A stretch of 12,127 nt of DNA from the NCBI GenBank assembly GCA_947177375.1, contig CAMWUF010000009.1:1-12127 (forward strand), in the 5' to 3' direction. Position numbers and translations under genes: made by a program. Numbering within the stretch: the first letter of the stretch is position 1; each line of letters begins with the position of its first letter. The notes beneath the pieces were generated by a model. The model saw nothing but the letters and a program-made list of their open reading frames with translations, ran no database searches and was not told the origin of the DNA. This DNA comes from an uncultured Ruminococcus sp. (GTDB taxonomy: Bacteria > Bacillota > Clostridia > Oscillospirales > Ruminococcaceae). Positions 5,675 to 12,069 of the stretch are shown here, piece after piece.

Positions 5675-6316
5675 ATGAATCTGATTTTACTCGGAGCTCC
5701 TGGTGCAGGAAAAGGCACACAGGCAGAGGCGATTTCAGAAGCGTTAAATATTCCACAGATTTCTACTGGGAATATGCTTCGTGAGGCTGTGAAGAACGGC
5801 ACAGAATATGGTCTTAAAGCAAAGGCAGTTATGGAAGCAGGCGGTCTGGTTTCAGATGATATTGTAATAGGCATTCTGAAAGACAGAATTGCTCAGGAAG
5901 ATGCTCAGAATGGTTTTATTCTGGACGGCTTTCCAAGAACTGTTCCACAGGCAGAGGCATTAGATACAATGGGTGTCAGAATTGACAAAGTTGTGGAAAT
6001 TTTCGTGCCTGATGAAGTAATTAAAGAACGTGTTTCTGGCAGAAGAGTATGTGAAGGTTGCGGTGCATCTTATCATGTGCAATACAAGCCCTCTAAAACA
6101 GAAGGCGTGTGTGACAAGTGCGGTGCGAATACTGTGATTCGTAAAGATGACCAACCCGAAACAGTTATTTCACGTCTGGAAACATATCATAAAGAAACAG
6201 AGCCAATTAAGGCTTATTATGAAAAACAAGGCAAACTGGAGACTGTGATTGGACAGGAAGAAGTTGCCGATACAAAAAAGCTGACACTCAAAGCAGTGGG
6301 GGCTGAAGTTGAATGA
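5675..6316 (+). CDS. adk: Adenylate kinase, zinc-binding (Cys4) LID type
   Basis: The enzyme catalyses ATP + AMP = 2 ADP in the cytosol, balancing adenine nucleotides. The 213-residue product has the P-loop GAPGAGKGT (7-15), the AMP-binding segment around QISTGNMLR (28-36), DGFPRT (84-89) and a long LID domain. The LID holds C126-x2-C129 and C146-x2-C149, a structural zinc site typical of Gram-positive adenylate kinases. R-rich catalytic elements include SGRR (121-124). AGGAGGG ahead of the ATG is the SD. The stop overlaps the map start in ATGA, so the two genes are probably translationally coupled. The secY-adk-map order is the standard Firmicutes arrangement. Confidence 0.97.
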   Translation: MNLILLGAPGAGKGTQAEAISEALNIPQISTGNMLREAVKNGTEYGLKAKAVMEAGGLVSDDIVIGILKDRIAQEDAQNGFILDGFPRTVPQAEALDTMGVRIDKVVEIFVPDEVIKERVSGRRVCEGCGASYHVQYKPSKTEGVCDKCGANTVIRKDDQPETVISRLETYHKETEPIKAYYEKQGKLETVIGQEEVADTKKLTLKAVGAEVE

Positions 6317-7071
6317 GCAGTATTACAATTAAATCTAAGACAGATTTAGAAAAAATGCGAATCGCTGGGAGAATTGCCGGTAGAGCTTTACAGCTCGCCG
6401 GACAATCTCTTGAAGCTGGCATGACAACAAAAGATGTTGACAAAATTGTGCATGATTATATTATTAGTCAAAATGCTGTGCCGTCTTTTTTAGGCTATGG
6501 CGGATTTCCTGGCAGTGCTTGTGTTTCTGTCAATGAAGAAGTCATTCATGGTATCCCTGGCTCAAGAAAATTAAAATCAGGTGATATTGTCAGCATTGAT
6601 GTTGGAGCATATATTAATGGGTTTCATGGTGATACCTGTGCAACGTTTCCTGTTGGCAAAATTTCCGAAGAGGCACAACAGCTTCTGGATGTAACAAAGG
6701 CTTCTCTCTATGAGGGAATTGCTAAAGCTGTGGTCGGTGCAAGATTATATGAAGTTTCTGGTGCAGTTGAAAATTACTGTGCGTCCCGTGGTTATGGCAT
6801 TGTTCGTGAATATTGCGGTCACGGTATTGGAAGAGATTTGCATGAATCTCCAGAAGTGCCGAATTATATACAGGCAGGCAGAAAAGGCGTTCGTCTTCAG
6901 GCAGGTATGTGTATTTGCATTGAACCAATGATTAATGTAAAAGGTGATGCAATCCGTGTTTGCAAAGATGGTTGGACTGTTCGTACTAAGAGTGGCAGTT
7001 TGTCCGCACATTTTGAACATGCAATTGCAATTACACAAAATGGACCTGTTATTTTAACAGACCCTGAGTAA
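6313..7071 (+). CDS. map: Methionine aminopeptidase, type I
   Basis: This metalloenzyme removes the initiator methionine from nascent proteins with a small second residue, after deformylation. The 252-residue product is a complete type Ia enzyme without an N-terminal extension. All expected active-site residues are present: H79 (NEEVIHGIPG), metal ligands D96 and D107 (SIDVGAYINGFHGDTCATFP), H170 (YCGHGIGRDLHESP), H177, E204 (CICIEPMI) and E235 (SAHFEHAIAI). This numbering is within one residue of the E. coli enzyme. It overlaps adk by 4 nt, and its ATG has no separate strong SD. A small KOW gene starts 7 nt after its stop. Confidence 0.97.
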   Translation: MSSITIKSKTDLEKMRIAGRIAGRALQLAGQSLEAGMTTKDVDKIVHDYIISQNAVPSFLGYGGFPGSACVSVNEEVIHGIPGSRKLKSGDIVSIDVGAYINGFHGDTCATFPVGKISEEAQQLLDVTKASLYEGIAKAVVGARLYEVSGAVENYCASRGYGIVREYCGHGIGRDLHESPEVPNYIQAGRKGVRLQAGMCICIEPMINVKGDAIRVCKDGWTVRTKSGSLSAHFEHAIAITQNGPVILTDPE

Positions 7072-7078
7072 AAGAAAT

Positions 7079-7363
7079 ATGCAGTTACAGATTGGTATGA
7101 TTGTACGTGCAATTGCTGGAAAAGAACAAGATAATTTTTATTGTATTATTAATTTAGATAAAAATTTTGTGTATTTGGCAGACGGCAAGCACAGAACACT
7201 GGAACAGCCGAAACGGAAAAATAAAAAACATGTTCGTGCAACTGGTGTGATATTAGATTTGAACGGCATGACAAACAGGGCATTATGTTATAAGCTACGG
7301 CAGTATCAGGATAGCAACAGCCACAAGGAGGAGAATGAATTTGTCGAAAGAAGATTTGATTGA
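7079..7363 (+). CDS. KOW-domain RNA-binding protein, L14e/L6e/L27e-like
   Basis: This is a small basic protein of 94 residues. The first 45 or so resemble the short KOW-type proteins that sit between map and infA in many Clostridia and are annotated as L14e/L6e/L27e-like RNA-binding proteins. The sequence shows LQIGMIVRAIAGKEQDNFYC (3-22), a second strand region LDKNFVYLADGKHRTLEQPK (26-45), then a very basic stretch (KRKNKKHVRATG). The C-terminal tail is charged. The function is not established; the position suggests ribosome or rRNA binding. The ATG at 7079 has only a weak SD, so coupling to map is likely. Its last 23 nt overlap infA, and it contains the infA SD within its own coding sequence. 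Confidence 0.85.
   Translation: MQLQIGMIVRAIAGKEQDNFYCIINLDKNFVYLADGKHRTLEQPKRKNKKHVRATGVILDLNGMTNRALCYKLRQYQDSNSHKEENEFVERRFD
7325..7333 (+). promoter_or_regulatory. Ribosome binding site that decides the infA start
   Basis: AAGGAGGAG lies inside the 3' end of the KOW gene. From the GGAGG core to the ATG at 7335 there are only about 3 nt, too short for efficient initiation. To the TTG at 7341 there are about 9 nt, which is ideal. This supports TTG as the true infA start, agreeing with the 72-residue length of IF-1. Confidence 0.75.
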
Positions 7364-7559
7364 AATTGAAGGTGTCGTGCTGGAAGCACTCCCAAATGCA
7401 AATTTTCGTGTGGAGCTTCCCAATAAGCATGTCATTTTGGCACATGTGTCCGGTAAATTACGAATGAATTATATTCGTATTGTTCCAGGTGATAAAGTAA
7501 AAATTGAAATGTCGCCTTATGACTTGACAAAAGGCCGTATCACATGGAGAGCTAAGTAA
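7341..7559 (+). CDS. infA: Translation initiation factor IF-1 (TTG start)
   Basis: IF-1 binds the 30S A site and works with IF-2 and IF-3 during initiation. Starting at the TTG, the product is exactly 72 residues, the canonical length, and reads MSKEDLIEIEGVVLEALPNA. The S1/OB-fold motifs follow: FRVELPNKHVILAHVSGKLR, MNYIRIVPGDKVKIEMSPYD and the C-terminal LTKGRITWR. A nearby in-frame ATG at 7335 would add two residues but sits too close to the SD. The gene overlaps the preceding KOW gene by 23 nt in a different frame. The infA-rpmJ-rpsM order is the usual bridge from the spc to the alpha operon in Gram-positives. Confidence 0.95.
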   Translation: MSKEDLIEIEGVVLEALPNANFRVELPNKHVILAHVSGKLRMNYIRIVPGDKVKIEMSPYDLTKGRITWRAK

Positions 7560-7570
7560 AGCCAAGTAAA
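7551..7570 (+). repeat. Imperfect 10-bp tandem repeat across the infA stop codon
   Basis: GCTAAGTAAA (7551-7560) is followed immediately by GCCAAGTAAA (7561-7570), one mismatch in ten. The first copy holds the last codons and stop of infA; the second is just downstream and repeats the TAA in the same phase plus one base. It is probably a small slippage duplication with no evident function. Confidence 0.6.
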
Positions 7571-7596
7571 CCGCAATACACAAAGGAGGTATTTTT

Positions 7597-7710
7597 ATGA
7601 AAGTAAGACCTTCCGTAAAACCGATTTGCGAGAAGTGCAAGGTTATTAAACGCAAGGGAAAAGTCATGGTTATCTGTGAAAATCCTAAGCACAAACAGCG
7701 TCAGGGTTAA
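7597..7710 (+). CDS. rpmJ: 50S ribosomal protein L36 (bL36), zinc-binding form
   Basis: L36 is the smallest ribosomal protein and inserts into 23S rRNA near the base of the stalk and central protuberance. The 37-residue product, [20 protein letters not shown] and onward, ends [10 protein letters not shown]. It carries the zinc ligands C11, C14, C27 and H32, the zinc-containing C+ form. The SD AAAGGAGGT is 6-7 nt before the ATG. The frame is too short for many gene callers, but the family match is unambiguous. It lies between infA and rpsM as expected. Confidence 0.96.
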
Positions 7711-7741
7711 GCCCTAACAGCATTGGAGGTGTAATTCGTAA

Positions 7742-8110
7742 ATGGCAAGAATTTCAGGTGTTGACCTGCCAAAGGAAAAAAGAGTGGAAATCGGTCTGAC
7801 TTATATTTATGGCATCGGACGTCCCACTGCAAGCAAGATTCTGGCAGATACTGGCATTAATCCAGATACCAGAGTAAAAGATTTGACAGAAAAAGATGTT
7901 GCAAAATTGCGTGATTATATTGACGCAAATTTGACAGTGGAAGGCGACCTTCGCCGTGAAGTAGCTTTAAATATCAAGAGATTGATTGAAATCGGTTGCT
8001 ACAGAGGCGTTCGTCATAGAAAAGGTCTGCCAGTAAGAGGTCAGCGTACAAAGACAAATGCTAGAACACGCAAAGGTCCAGTTAAGACGATTGCGAATAA
8101 GAAGAAATAA
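7742..8110 (+). CDS. rpsM: 30S ribosomal protein S13 (uS13)
   Basis: S13 lies in the head of the small subunit, bridges to L5 and contacts P-site tRNA with its basic C-terminal tail. The 122-residue product has the standard length. It starts MARISGVDLPKEKRVEIGLT, followed by the helix-turn-helix region TYIYGIGRPTASKIL. The conserved GCYRGVRHRKGLPVRGQRTK then runs into NARTRKGP and a lysine-rich tail. GGAGGTG at 7725-7731 is the SD. This gene is the first of the classical alpha operon. No pseudoknot-like leader resembling the E. coli S4 operator could be identified in the 31 nt upstream. Confidence 0.97.
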   Translation: MARISGVDLPKEKRVEIGLTYIYGIGRPTASKILADTGINPDTRVKDLTEKDVAKLRDYIDANLTVEGDLRREVALNIKRLIEIGCYRGVRHRKGLPVRGQRTKTNARTRKGPVKTIANKKK

Positions 8111-8129
8111 TTAAGGAGGGCGAGTTCTT

Positions 8130-8531
8130 TTGGCAAAGAATGGTAAAAAAGTAACCACGATACGCCGCCGCAGAGAGCGTAAGAATATTGAGAGCGGTGC
8201 TGTGCATATTCAGTCTACGTTTAATAATACAATCGTGACAATCTCTGACACACAGGGCAATACAATTTCATGGGCAAGTGCAGGTGAACTGGGTTTCCGT
8301 GGTTCCAGAAAATCTACACCGTTTGCAGCACAGACTGCTGCGGAAACGGCTGCAAAGGCTGCAATGGAACATGGTCTTAAAACTGTGGAAGTATATGTCA
8401 AAGGTCCAGGAAGTGGTCGTGAAGCTGCAATCCGTGCATTGCAGACTGTTGGTCTGGAAGTACGCATGATTAAAGACGTAACTCCAATTCCGCATAATGG
8501 TTGCCGTCCGCCTAAGAGAAGACGTGTCTAA
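8130..8531 (+). CDS. rpsK: 30S ribosomal protein S11 (uS11), TTG start
   Basis: S11 sits on the platform of the small subunit near the E site and the SD:anti-SD helix. The 133-residue product has the family blocks NIESGAVHIQSTFNNTIVTI (about 19-38), SWASAGELGFRGSRKSTPFA, AQTAAETAAKAAMEHGLK and VYVKGPGSGREAAIRAL. The invariant tail is TPIPHNGCRPPKRRRV. The start is the TTG at 8130, about 10 nt after TAAGGAGGG; it yields MAKNGKK, the normal N-terminus. It lies 19 nt after rpsM. Confidence 0.97.
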   Translation: MAKNGKKVTTIRRRRERKNIESGAVHIQSTFNNTIVTISDTQGNTISWASAGELGFRGSRKSTPFAAQTAAETAAKAAMEHGLKTVEVYVKGPGSGREAAIRALQTVGLEVRMIKDVTPIPHNGCRPPKRRRV

Positions 8532-8552
8532 TAGCAGAGGAGGTAGTTTTAT

Positions 8553-9170
8553 ATGGCTGTTAATAAAGACCCAATTCTGAAAAGATGCAGATATCTGGGC
8601 ATTAGTCCAGCTGTTATGGGCATTGATAAAAAATCCAGTCGTTTTGAAAAGGCTGGTCCTAGTCGTAAGAAAATTTCTGAATATGGCACTCAGCTGAAAG
8701 AAAAGCAGAAATTGAAATTTATTTATGGTGTAATGGAAAAACCATTCCGTCATTATTTTGAACTGGCTGAAAAAATGGAAGGCAAAGCTGGTGATAATTT
8801 AATTACTATTCTGGAATCCAGATTAGATAACGTTGCATTCCGTATGGGTCTTGCGTCTACCAGACATGAAGCAAGACAGTTGGTAACACACGGTCATTTT
8901 ACTGTAAATGGCAAAAAAGTAGACATTCCGTCTTATCGTGTGGCAATTGGTGATGAAATTGCACTGGGCGAAAATAGCAGAACAAGTGCATTGTTCAAAG
9001 GCAATGACCAGACTGCTGGTATTCTGGAAAAAACAAGTGGAAGAACTGTTCCGCTTTGGTTAGAATCCAGTAAAGATCATTTCTCCGCAACAGTCACCAG
9101 ACTTCCGAATCCTTCGGATATTGACTACGAAGCAGAAACACATCTGATTGTCGAGCTGTACTCCAAGTAA
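8553..9170 (+). CDS. rpsD: 30S ribosomal protein S4 (uS4), cysteine-poor form
   Basis: S4 initiates 30S assembly by binding the 5' domain of 16S rRNA. In E. coli and Bacillus it also represses its own mRNA. The 205-residue product has the N-terminal domain starting MAVNKDPILKRCRYLGISPA and the S4 RNA-binding domain from about 90 (ESRLDNVAFRMGLASTRHEA, RQLVTHGHFTVNGKKVDIPS). It closes with the ETHLIVELYSK tail. The N-terminal zinc knuckle of some S4 proteins is missing: only C12 is present in that region. GAGGAGG ahead of the ATG is the SD. Its position between rpsK and rpoA matches Clostridia; in Bacillus rpsD is elsewhere. Confidence 0.97.
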   Translation: MAVNKDPILKRCRYLGISPAVMGIDKKSSRFEKAGPSRKKISEYGTQLKEKQKLKFIYGVMEKPFRHYFELAEKMEGKAGDNLITILESRLDNVAFRMGLASTRHEARQLVTHGHFTVNGKKVDIPSYRVAIGDEIALGENSRTSALFKGNDQTAGILEKTSGRTVPLWLESSKDHFSATVTRLPNPSDIDYEAETHLIVELYSK

Positions 9171-9194
9171 TAGGTAATTGCTTGCGGACGCTTT

Positions 9195-9247
9195 CGATTT
9201 GATTGACGATTCACGATTTGGAAATACAAGTAATTACGAATTACGAA
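9195..9247 (+). repeat. Degenerate 7-nt repeats in the rpsD-rpoA spacer
   Basis: The 91-nt spacer holds short near-repeats: CGATTTG at 9195-9201 and 9214-9220, adjacent ATTGACG (9202-9208) and ATTCACG (9209-9215), and tandem TTACGAA at 9234-9240 and 9241-9247. Much of the stretch therefore looks like a decayed 7-nt repeat. It ends directly before the rpoA SD. No hairpin, T-run or convincing promoter is evident. The function is unknown. Confidence 0.5.
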
Positions 9248-9249
9248 AT

Positions 9250-9256
9250 AGGAGGG
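9250..9256 (+). promoter_or_regulatory. Ribosome binding site that decides the rpoA start
   Basis: AGGAGGG lies 5 nt before the ATG at 9262. The rpoA frame remains open to an upstream TTG at 9178, which would add 28 residues through the repeat-rich spacer. Those residues resemble no alpha-subunit sequence and have no SD, so the ATG at 9262 is the start. Confidence 0.85.
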
Positions 9257-9261
9257 TTTAT

Positions 9262-10218
9262 ATGCTTGAAAGAATTGAAAAGCCTGAAATTGTTCCCGAA
9301 GATTTAAAACCGGACGGAAAATATGGCAAGTTCGTCCTGTCACCGTTGGAACGTGGCTACGGCACAACCCTTGGCAACAGCCTCAGACGTGTTCTGCTTT
9401 CTTCTATTCCTGGTGTGGCAGTTAATTTTGTCAAAATTGATGGAGTGCATCATGAGCTTTCCACAATTCCAGGTGTCAAAGAAGATGTGACAGAAATTAT
9501 TCTAAGCCTGAAAGGACTGACTGCGAAACTTTATGGCGAAGGTCCTAAAACGCTTTTGATTGATGCGGAAGGTGAATGCGAAGTTACTGCGAATGATATT
9601 GAGGCAGATTCCGAAGTTGTAATTTTAAACCCAGGTATGCATATTGCAACACTTGGAAAAGATGCAAAGCTTCACATGGAAATTACAATTGATAAGGGTA
9701 GAGGTTATGTATCTGCGGAACGCAACAAGCAACAGATTACAGATATGCCAATTGATGTAATTGCCGTAGACAGCATTTATACTCCTGTTTTAAAGGTGAA
9801 CTATACCGTGGAGAATACACGTCTCGGACAGGTCACCGACTATGACAAGCTGACAATGGAAGTCTGGACAGATGGCACGATTTCCGCAAAAGAGGCTTTG
9901 TCACAGGCAGCCAATCTCCTCAACGAGCATCTGAAATTGTTTGTGGATTTATCTGACGAAACATGTATTCCTGAGGTTCTTGTTGAAAAAGATGATAAAG
10001 GCAAGGAAAAAATCCTTGAGATGACCATTGAGGAACTTGACTTGTCAGTACGTTCGTTTAATTGCCTGAAACGTGCTGGCATTAATACAGTGGATGATTT
10101 AATTAACAAGTCCGAGGAAGAAATGATGAAAGTACGTAATCTTGGTAAAAAATCTTTTGATGAAGTCAAAGAAAAATTGCAATCTTTGGGTTTTGATTTG
10201 TCGTCTGAAGAAGATTGA
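9262..10218 (+). CDS. rpoA: DNA-directed RNA polymerase alpha subunit
   Basis: The alpha subunit dimerises to nucleate RNA polymerase assembly; its C-terminal domain binds UP elements and activators. The 318-residue product has the N-terminal assembly domain: the MLERIEKPEI start, FVLSPLERGYGTTLGNSLRR (24-43), VLLSSIPG and the GVKEDVTEIILSLK strand region. A linker rich in charged residues follows (about 236-255). The C-terminal domain has EELDLSVRSFNCLKRAGINT (257-276), with R264 and N267 equivalent to the DNA-contacting R265/N268 of E. coli, and then VRNLGKKSFDEVKEKL. Length and motifs are typical for Firmicutes. rplQ follows after 54 nt. Confidence 0.97.
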   Translation: MLERIEKPEIVPEDLKPDGKYGKFVLSPLERGYGTTLGNSLRRVLLSSIPGVAVNFVKIDGVHHELSTIPGVKEDVTEIILSLKGLTAKLYGEGPKTLLIDAEGECEVTANDIEADSEVVILNPGMHIATLGKDAKLHMEITIDKGRGYVSAERNKQQITDMPIDVIAVDSIYTPVLKVNYTVENTRLGQVTDYDKLTMEVWTDGTISAKEALSQAANLLNEHLKLFVDLSDETCIPEVLVEKDDKGKEKILEMTIEELDLSVRSFNCLKRAGINTVDDLINKSEEEMMKVRNLGKKSFDEVKEKLQSLGFDLSSEED

Positions 10219-10272
10219 TTGCAAGAGTGTATCTGACAGATTTTAAGATATGCGAAAAGGAGTTGAAGAATA

Positions 10273-10617
10273 ATGCCAGGTAGCAGAAAACTGGGCAGAA
10301 CAACTGCACACAGAACCGCTATGCTCAGAGCAATGGTAACGTTTCTGTTGGAAAATGGACAGGTAGAAACAACCGTTACGAGAGCAAAAGAAGTTCGCAG
10401 TGTTGCTGAAAAAATGATTACACTGGGCAAAAACACTGACCTGCACAGCAAGCGTCAGGTATATGCTTATATTACAAAAGAAGCTGTAGCGAAAAAGCTT
10501 TTTGACGAAATTTCTCCAAAATATGCGGAACGCAAGGGCGGTTATACACAGATTGTTAAAACTGGTCCTCGCCGTGGTGATGCCGCAGAAATGGCAATTA
10601 TTAAATTAGTTGATTAA
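10273..10617 (+). CDS. rplQ: 50S ribosomal protein L17 (bL17)
   Basis: L17 is a bacterial-specific 50S protein close to the tunnel exit. The 114-residue product starts MPGSRKLGRTTAHRTAMLRA, a near-universal N-terminus. It continues MVTFLLENGQVETTVTRAKE, the RKGGYTQIVKTGPRRGDAAE block (around 87-106) and ends IIKLVD. AAAAGGAG at 10255-10262 is the SD. This is the short form of the family without a C-terminal extension. It is the last gene of the alpha operon, and an intrinsic terminator begins 17 nt after its stop. The ecfA/ecfT/truA genes that often follow rplQ in Firmicutes are not present. Confidence 0.97.
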   Translation: MPGSRKLGRTTAHRTAMLRAMVTFLLENGQVETTVTRAKEVRSVAEKMITLGKNTDLHSKRQVYAYITKEAVAKKLFDEISPKYAERKGGYTQIVKTGPRRGDAAEMAIIKLVD

Positions 10618-10633
10618 GTTTTAAAAAATAAAT

Positions 10634-10664
10634 AAACTGCATGGCTTATGTCATGCAGTTTTTA
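10634..10664 (+). terminator. Intrinsic terminator after rplQ
   Basis: AAACTGCATG (10634-10643) pairs perfectly with CATGCAGTTT (10652-10661). The loop is the 8-nt GCTTATGT, and the descending arm runs into five consecutive Ts (10659-10663) followed by ATTAT. It ends the long ribosomal-protein transcript and lies just 18 nt before the MATE start codon. Confidence 0.85.
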
Positions 10665-10670
10665 TTATGA

Positions 10671-10675
10671 AAGGA
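10671..10675 (+). promoter_or_regulatory. Ribosome binding site that decides the MATE gene start
   Basis: AAGGA at 10671-10675 lies 6 nt before the ATG at 10682. An in-frame ATG at 10667 would add five residues but overlaps this site and has only the terminator T-run in front of it. The ATG at 10682 is preferred. Confidence 0.65.
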
Positions 10676-10681
10676 AATAGA

Positions 10682-12043
10682 ATGAATATTAAAAAAAATC
10701 AAAATAAAGAATTATATCAGAATTTGTTTAAAATTGTCTTGCCTATTGCATTTCAGAATTTGATGTCGTCGCTTGTCACAGCGTCAGATGCATTTATGCT
10801 TGGATTTTTAGACCAGGATTCTTTGTCTGCATCTTCACTGGCAGGACAAGTTGCTTTTGTATGTTGGTTGTTTTATAATGGATTTCTTTATGGCTGTAAT
10901 GTGCTTGCTTCTCAGTATTGGGGTGTTAAAAATAAACATGCCGTGGAAGAAATTCTTGCAATTACCATGCGATATTCGTTTTTGATTGGATTGATTTTTA
11001 GTTTATTTACTTGTTTTATGCCAGAACAAATTATGAAAATTTTTACTTCGGATTATCATTTAATTGAACTAGGAGCAGATTATCTTAGAGCTGTGTCATT
11101 GTCTTATATTTTAATGGGATTTTCAAATGTTTATTTTGGTATTATGAAAATTTGTGACAAAGCAAAATTAAGTTCTCTCATTGGGTCTATTGGTGTGATA
11201 TTAAATATTATATTAAATGCTTGTTTGATTTTTGGTGCAAATATGGGCATTAAAGGTGCAGGAGTGGCAACTGTATTAGCAAATATATTTCAAGTGATAT
11301 TTGTATTGATTGTCATGTTACAAGGCAAATGTCCGAAATTAAATTTAAAAAAAATGCTCTGTTTTTCAAATTCAGAATTGCATAGAGATTACTGGAAATA
11401 TACGACACCGTTATTATTAAATCAACTCGGATGGGGCGGTGGTGTGACAATGTATTCTGTCATTATGGGACATCTTGGAACAGATGCCACAGCAGCAAAT
11501 TCAATTGCAAGTATTATTCGTAGTATGATTGCAAGTCTTTGTTGGGGCATTTCCGCTGGTGTTGCGATTATTATTGGCGGTATGCTTGGCAGAAATGAAT
11601 TAGAACAAGCGAAAAAAGCAGGGGGTAGTTTTGTCAGATTTTCTATCTGGATTGGCATTGGTTCAGGCTTAGTAATTTTAGCACTAACGCCTTTGATTCT
11701 TAAAATTACGGCTCTCAATCCACAAGCACAGGTATATTTAAAATATATGCTATTTATGGCAAGTTATTATATTATCGGCAATTCATTAAATTCTACAATT
11801 ATAACTGGAATTTTTGCTTCTGGAGGTGATACAAAATTTGGCATGATTTGTGATATTGTTACTTTATGGGCGGTTGTTGTGCCATTAGGAATGATAGGTG
11901 CATTTGTGTTGCATTTGCCAGTTATTGCTGTTGCATTTATTTTAACGCTTGACGAATTTGTAAAAATTCCCGCAGTTTACAAGCATTATATAAAATACAA
12001 CTGGGTGACGAATTTAACAAATCAGCAAGAACAGCAGAGTTGA
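10682..12043 (+). CDS. MATE-family multidrug/toxin efflux transporter (NorM/DinF-like)
   Basis: This is an integral membrane protein of 453 residues, the usual MATE length, with about twelve hydrophobic segments in two homologous halves. Family features in the first half are LPIAFQNLMSSLVTASDAFM (20-39), NVLASQYWGVKNKHAVEEI and GIKGAGVATVLANIFQ. The second half has YTTPLLLNQLGWGGGVTMYS, a RSMIASLCWGISAGVAIIIG segment and GGDTKFGMICDIVTLWAVVV followed by PLGMIGAF. MATE proteins export cationic drugs or metabolites using Na+ or H+ gradients; the substrate and ion here cannot be told from sequence. The codons are more A/T-rich than in the ribosomal genes, as expected for lower expression. It follows the rplQ terminator closely, and its stop lies within its own terminator. 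It is unrelated in function to the operon upstream. Confidence 0.92.
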   Translation: MNIKKNQNKELYQNLFKIVLPIAFQNLMSSLVTASDAFMLGFLDQDSLSASSLAGQVAFVCWLFYNGFLYGCNVLASQYWGVKNKHAVEEILAITMRYSFLIGLIFSLFTCFMPEQIMKIFTSDYHLIELGADYLRAVSLSYILMGFSNVYFGIMKICDKAKLSSLIGSIGVILNIILNACLIFGANMGIKGAGVATVLANIFQVIFVLIVMLQGKCPKLNLKKMLCFSNSELHRDYWKYTTPLLLNQLGWGGGVTMYSVIMGHLGTDATAANSIASIIRSMIASLCWGISAGVAIIIGGMLGRNELEQAKKAGGSFVRFSIWIGIGSGLVILALTPLILKITALNPQAQVYLKYMLFMASYYIIGNSLNSTIITGIFASGGDTKFGMICDIVTLWAVVVPLGMIGAFVLHLPVIAVAFILTLDEFVKIPAVYKHYIKYNWVTNLTNQQEQQS

Positions 12044-12069
12044 AAAATTCTGCTGTTTGTTATTTTTTT
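12030..12069 (+). terminator. Intrinsic terminator overlapping the MATE stop codon
   Basis: AACAGCAGA (12030-12038) is complementary to TCTGCTGTT (12049-12057); a G-T and a T-A pair can extend it inward. The stop codon TGA (12041-12043) sits in the loop. A T-rich tail with seven consecutive Ts (12063-12069) follows after TGTTA. The last 58 nt of the window are AT-rich filler with no gene visible. Confidence 0.8.

Noticed and set aside
7691..7727. AGGG/CCCT mini-hairpin around the rpmJ stop as an S4-type operator
   Set aside because: It has only about four base pairs, with no pseudoknot partner and no T-run; likely chance.
9178..9261. N-terminal extension of RpoA from a TTG at 9178
   Set aside because: The 28 extra residues have no SD, run through repeat-like spacer and match no alpha-subunit N-terminus; AGGAGGG serves the ATG at 9262.
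10219..10272. ATCTGACAGAT followed by TTTT in the rpoA-rplQ spacer as a terminator
   Set aside because: The stem would be only 4 bp with a 3-nt loop, far too weak, and rplQ is normally co-transcribed with rpoA.
288..11718. Reverse-strand and alternate-frame ORFs of 60-200 codons across the window
   Set aside because: All lie opposite or inside well-recognised genes, lack family resemblance and proper ribosome binding sites, and are shadows of the real coding frames.
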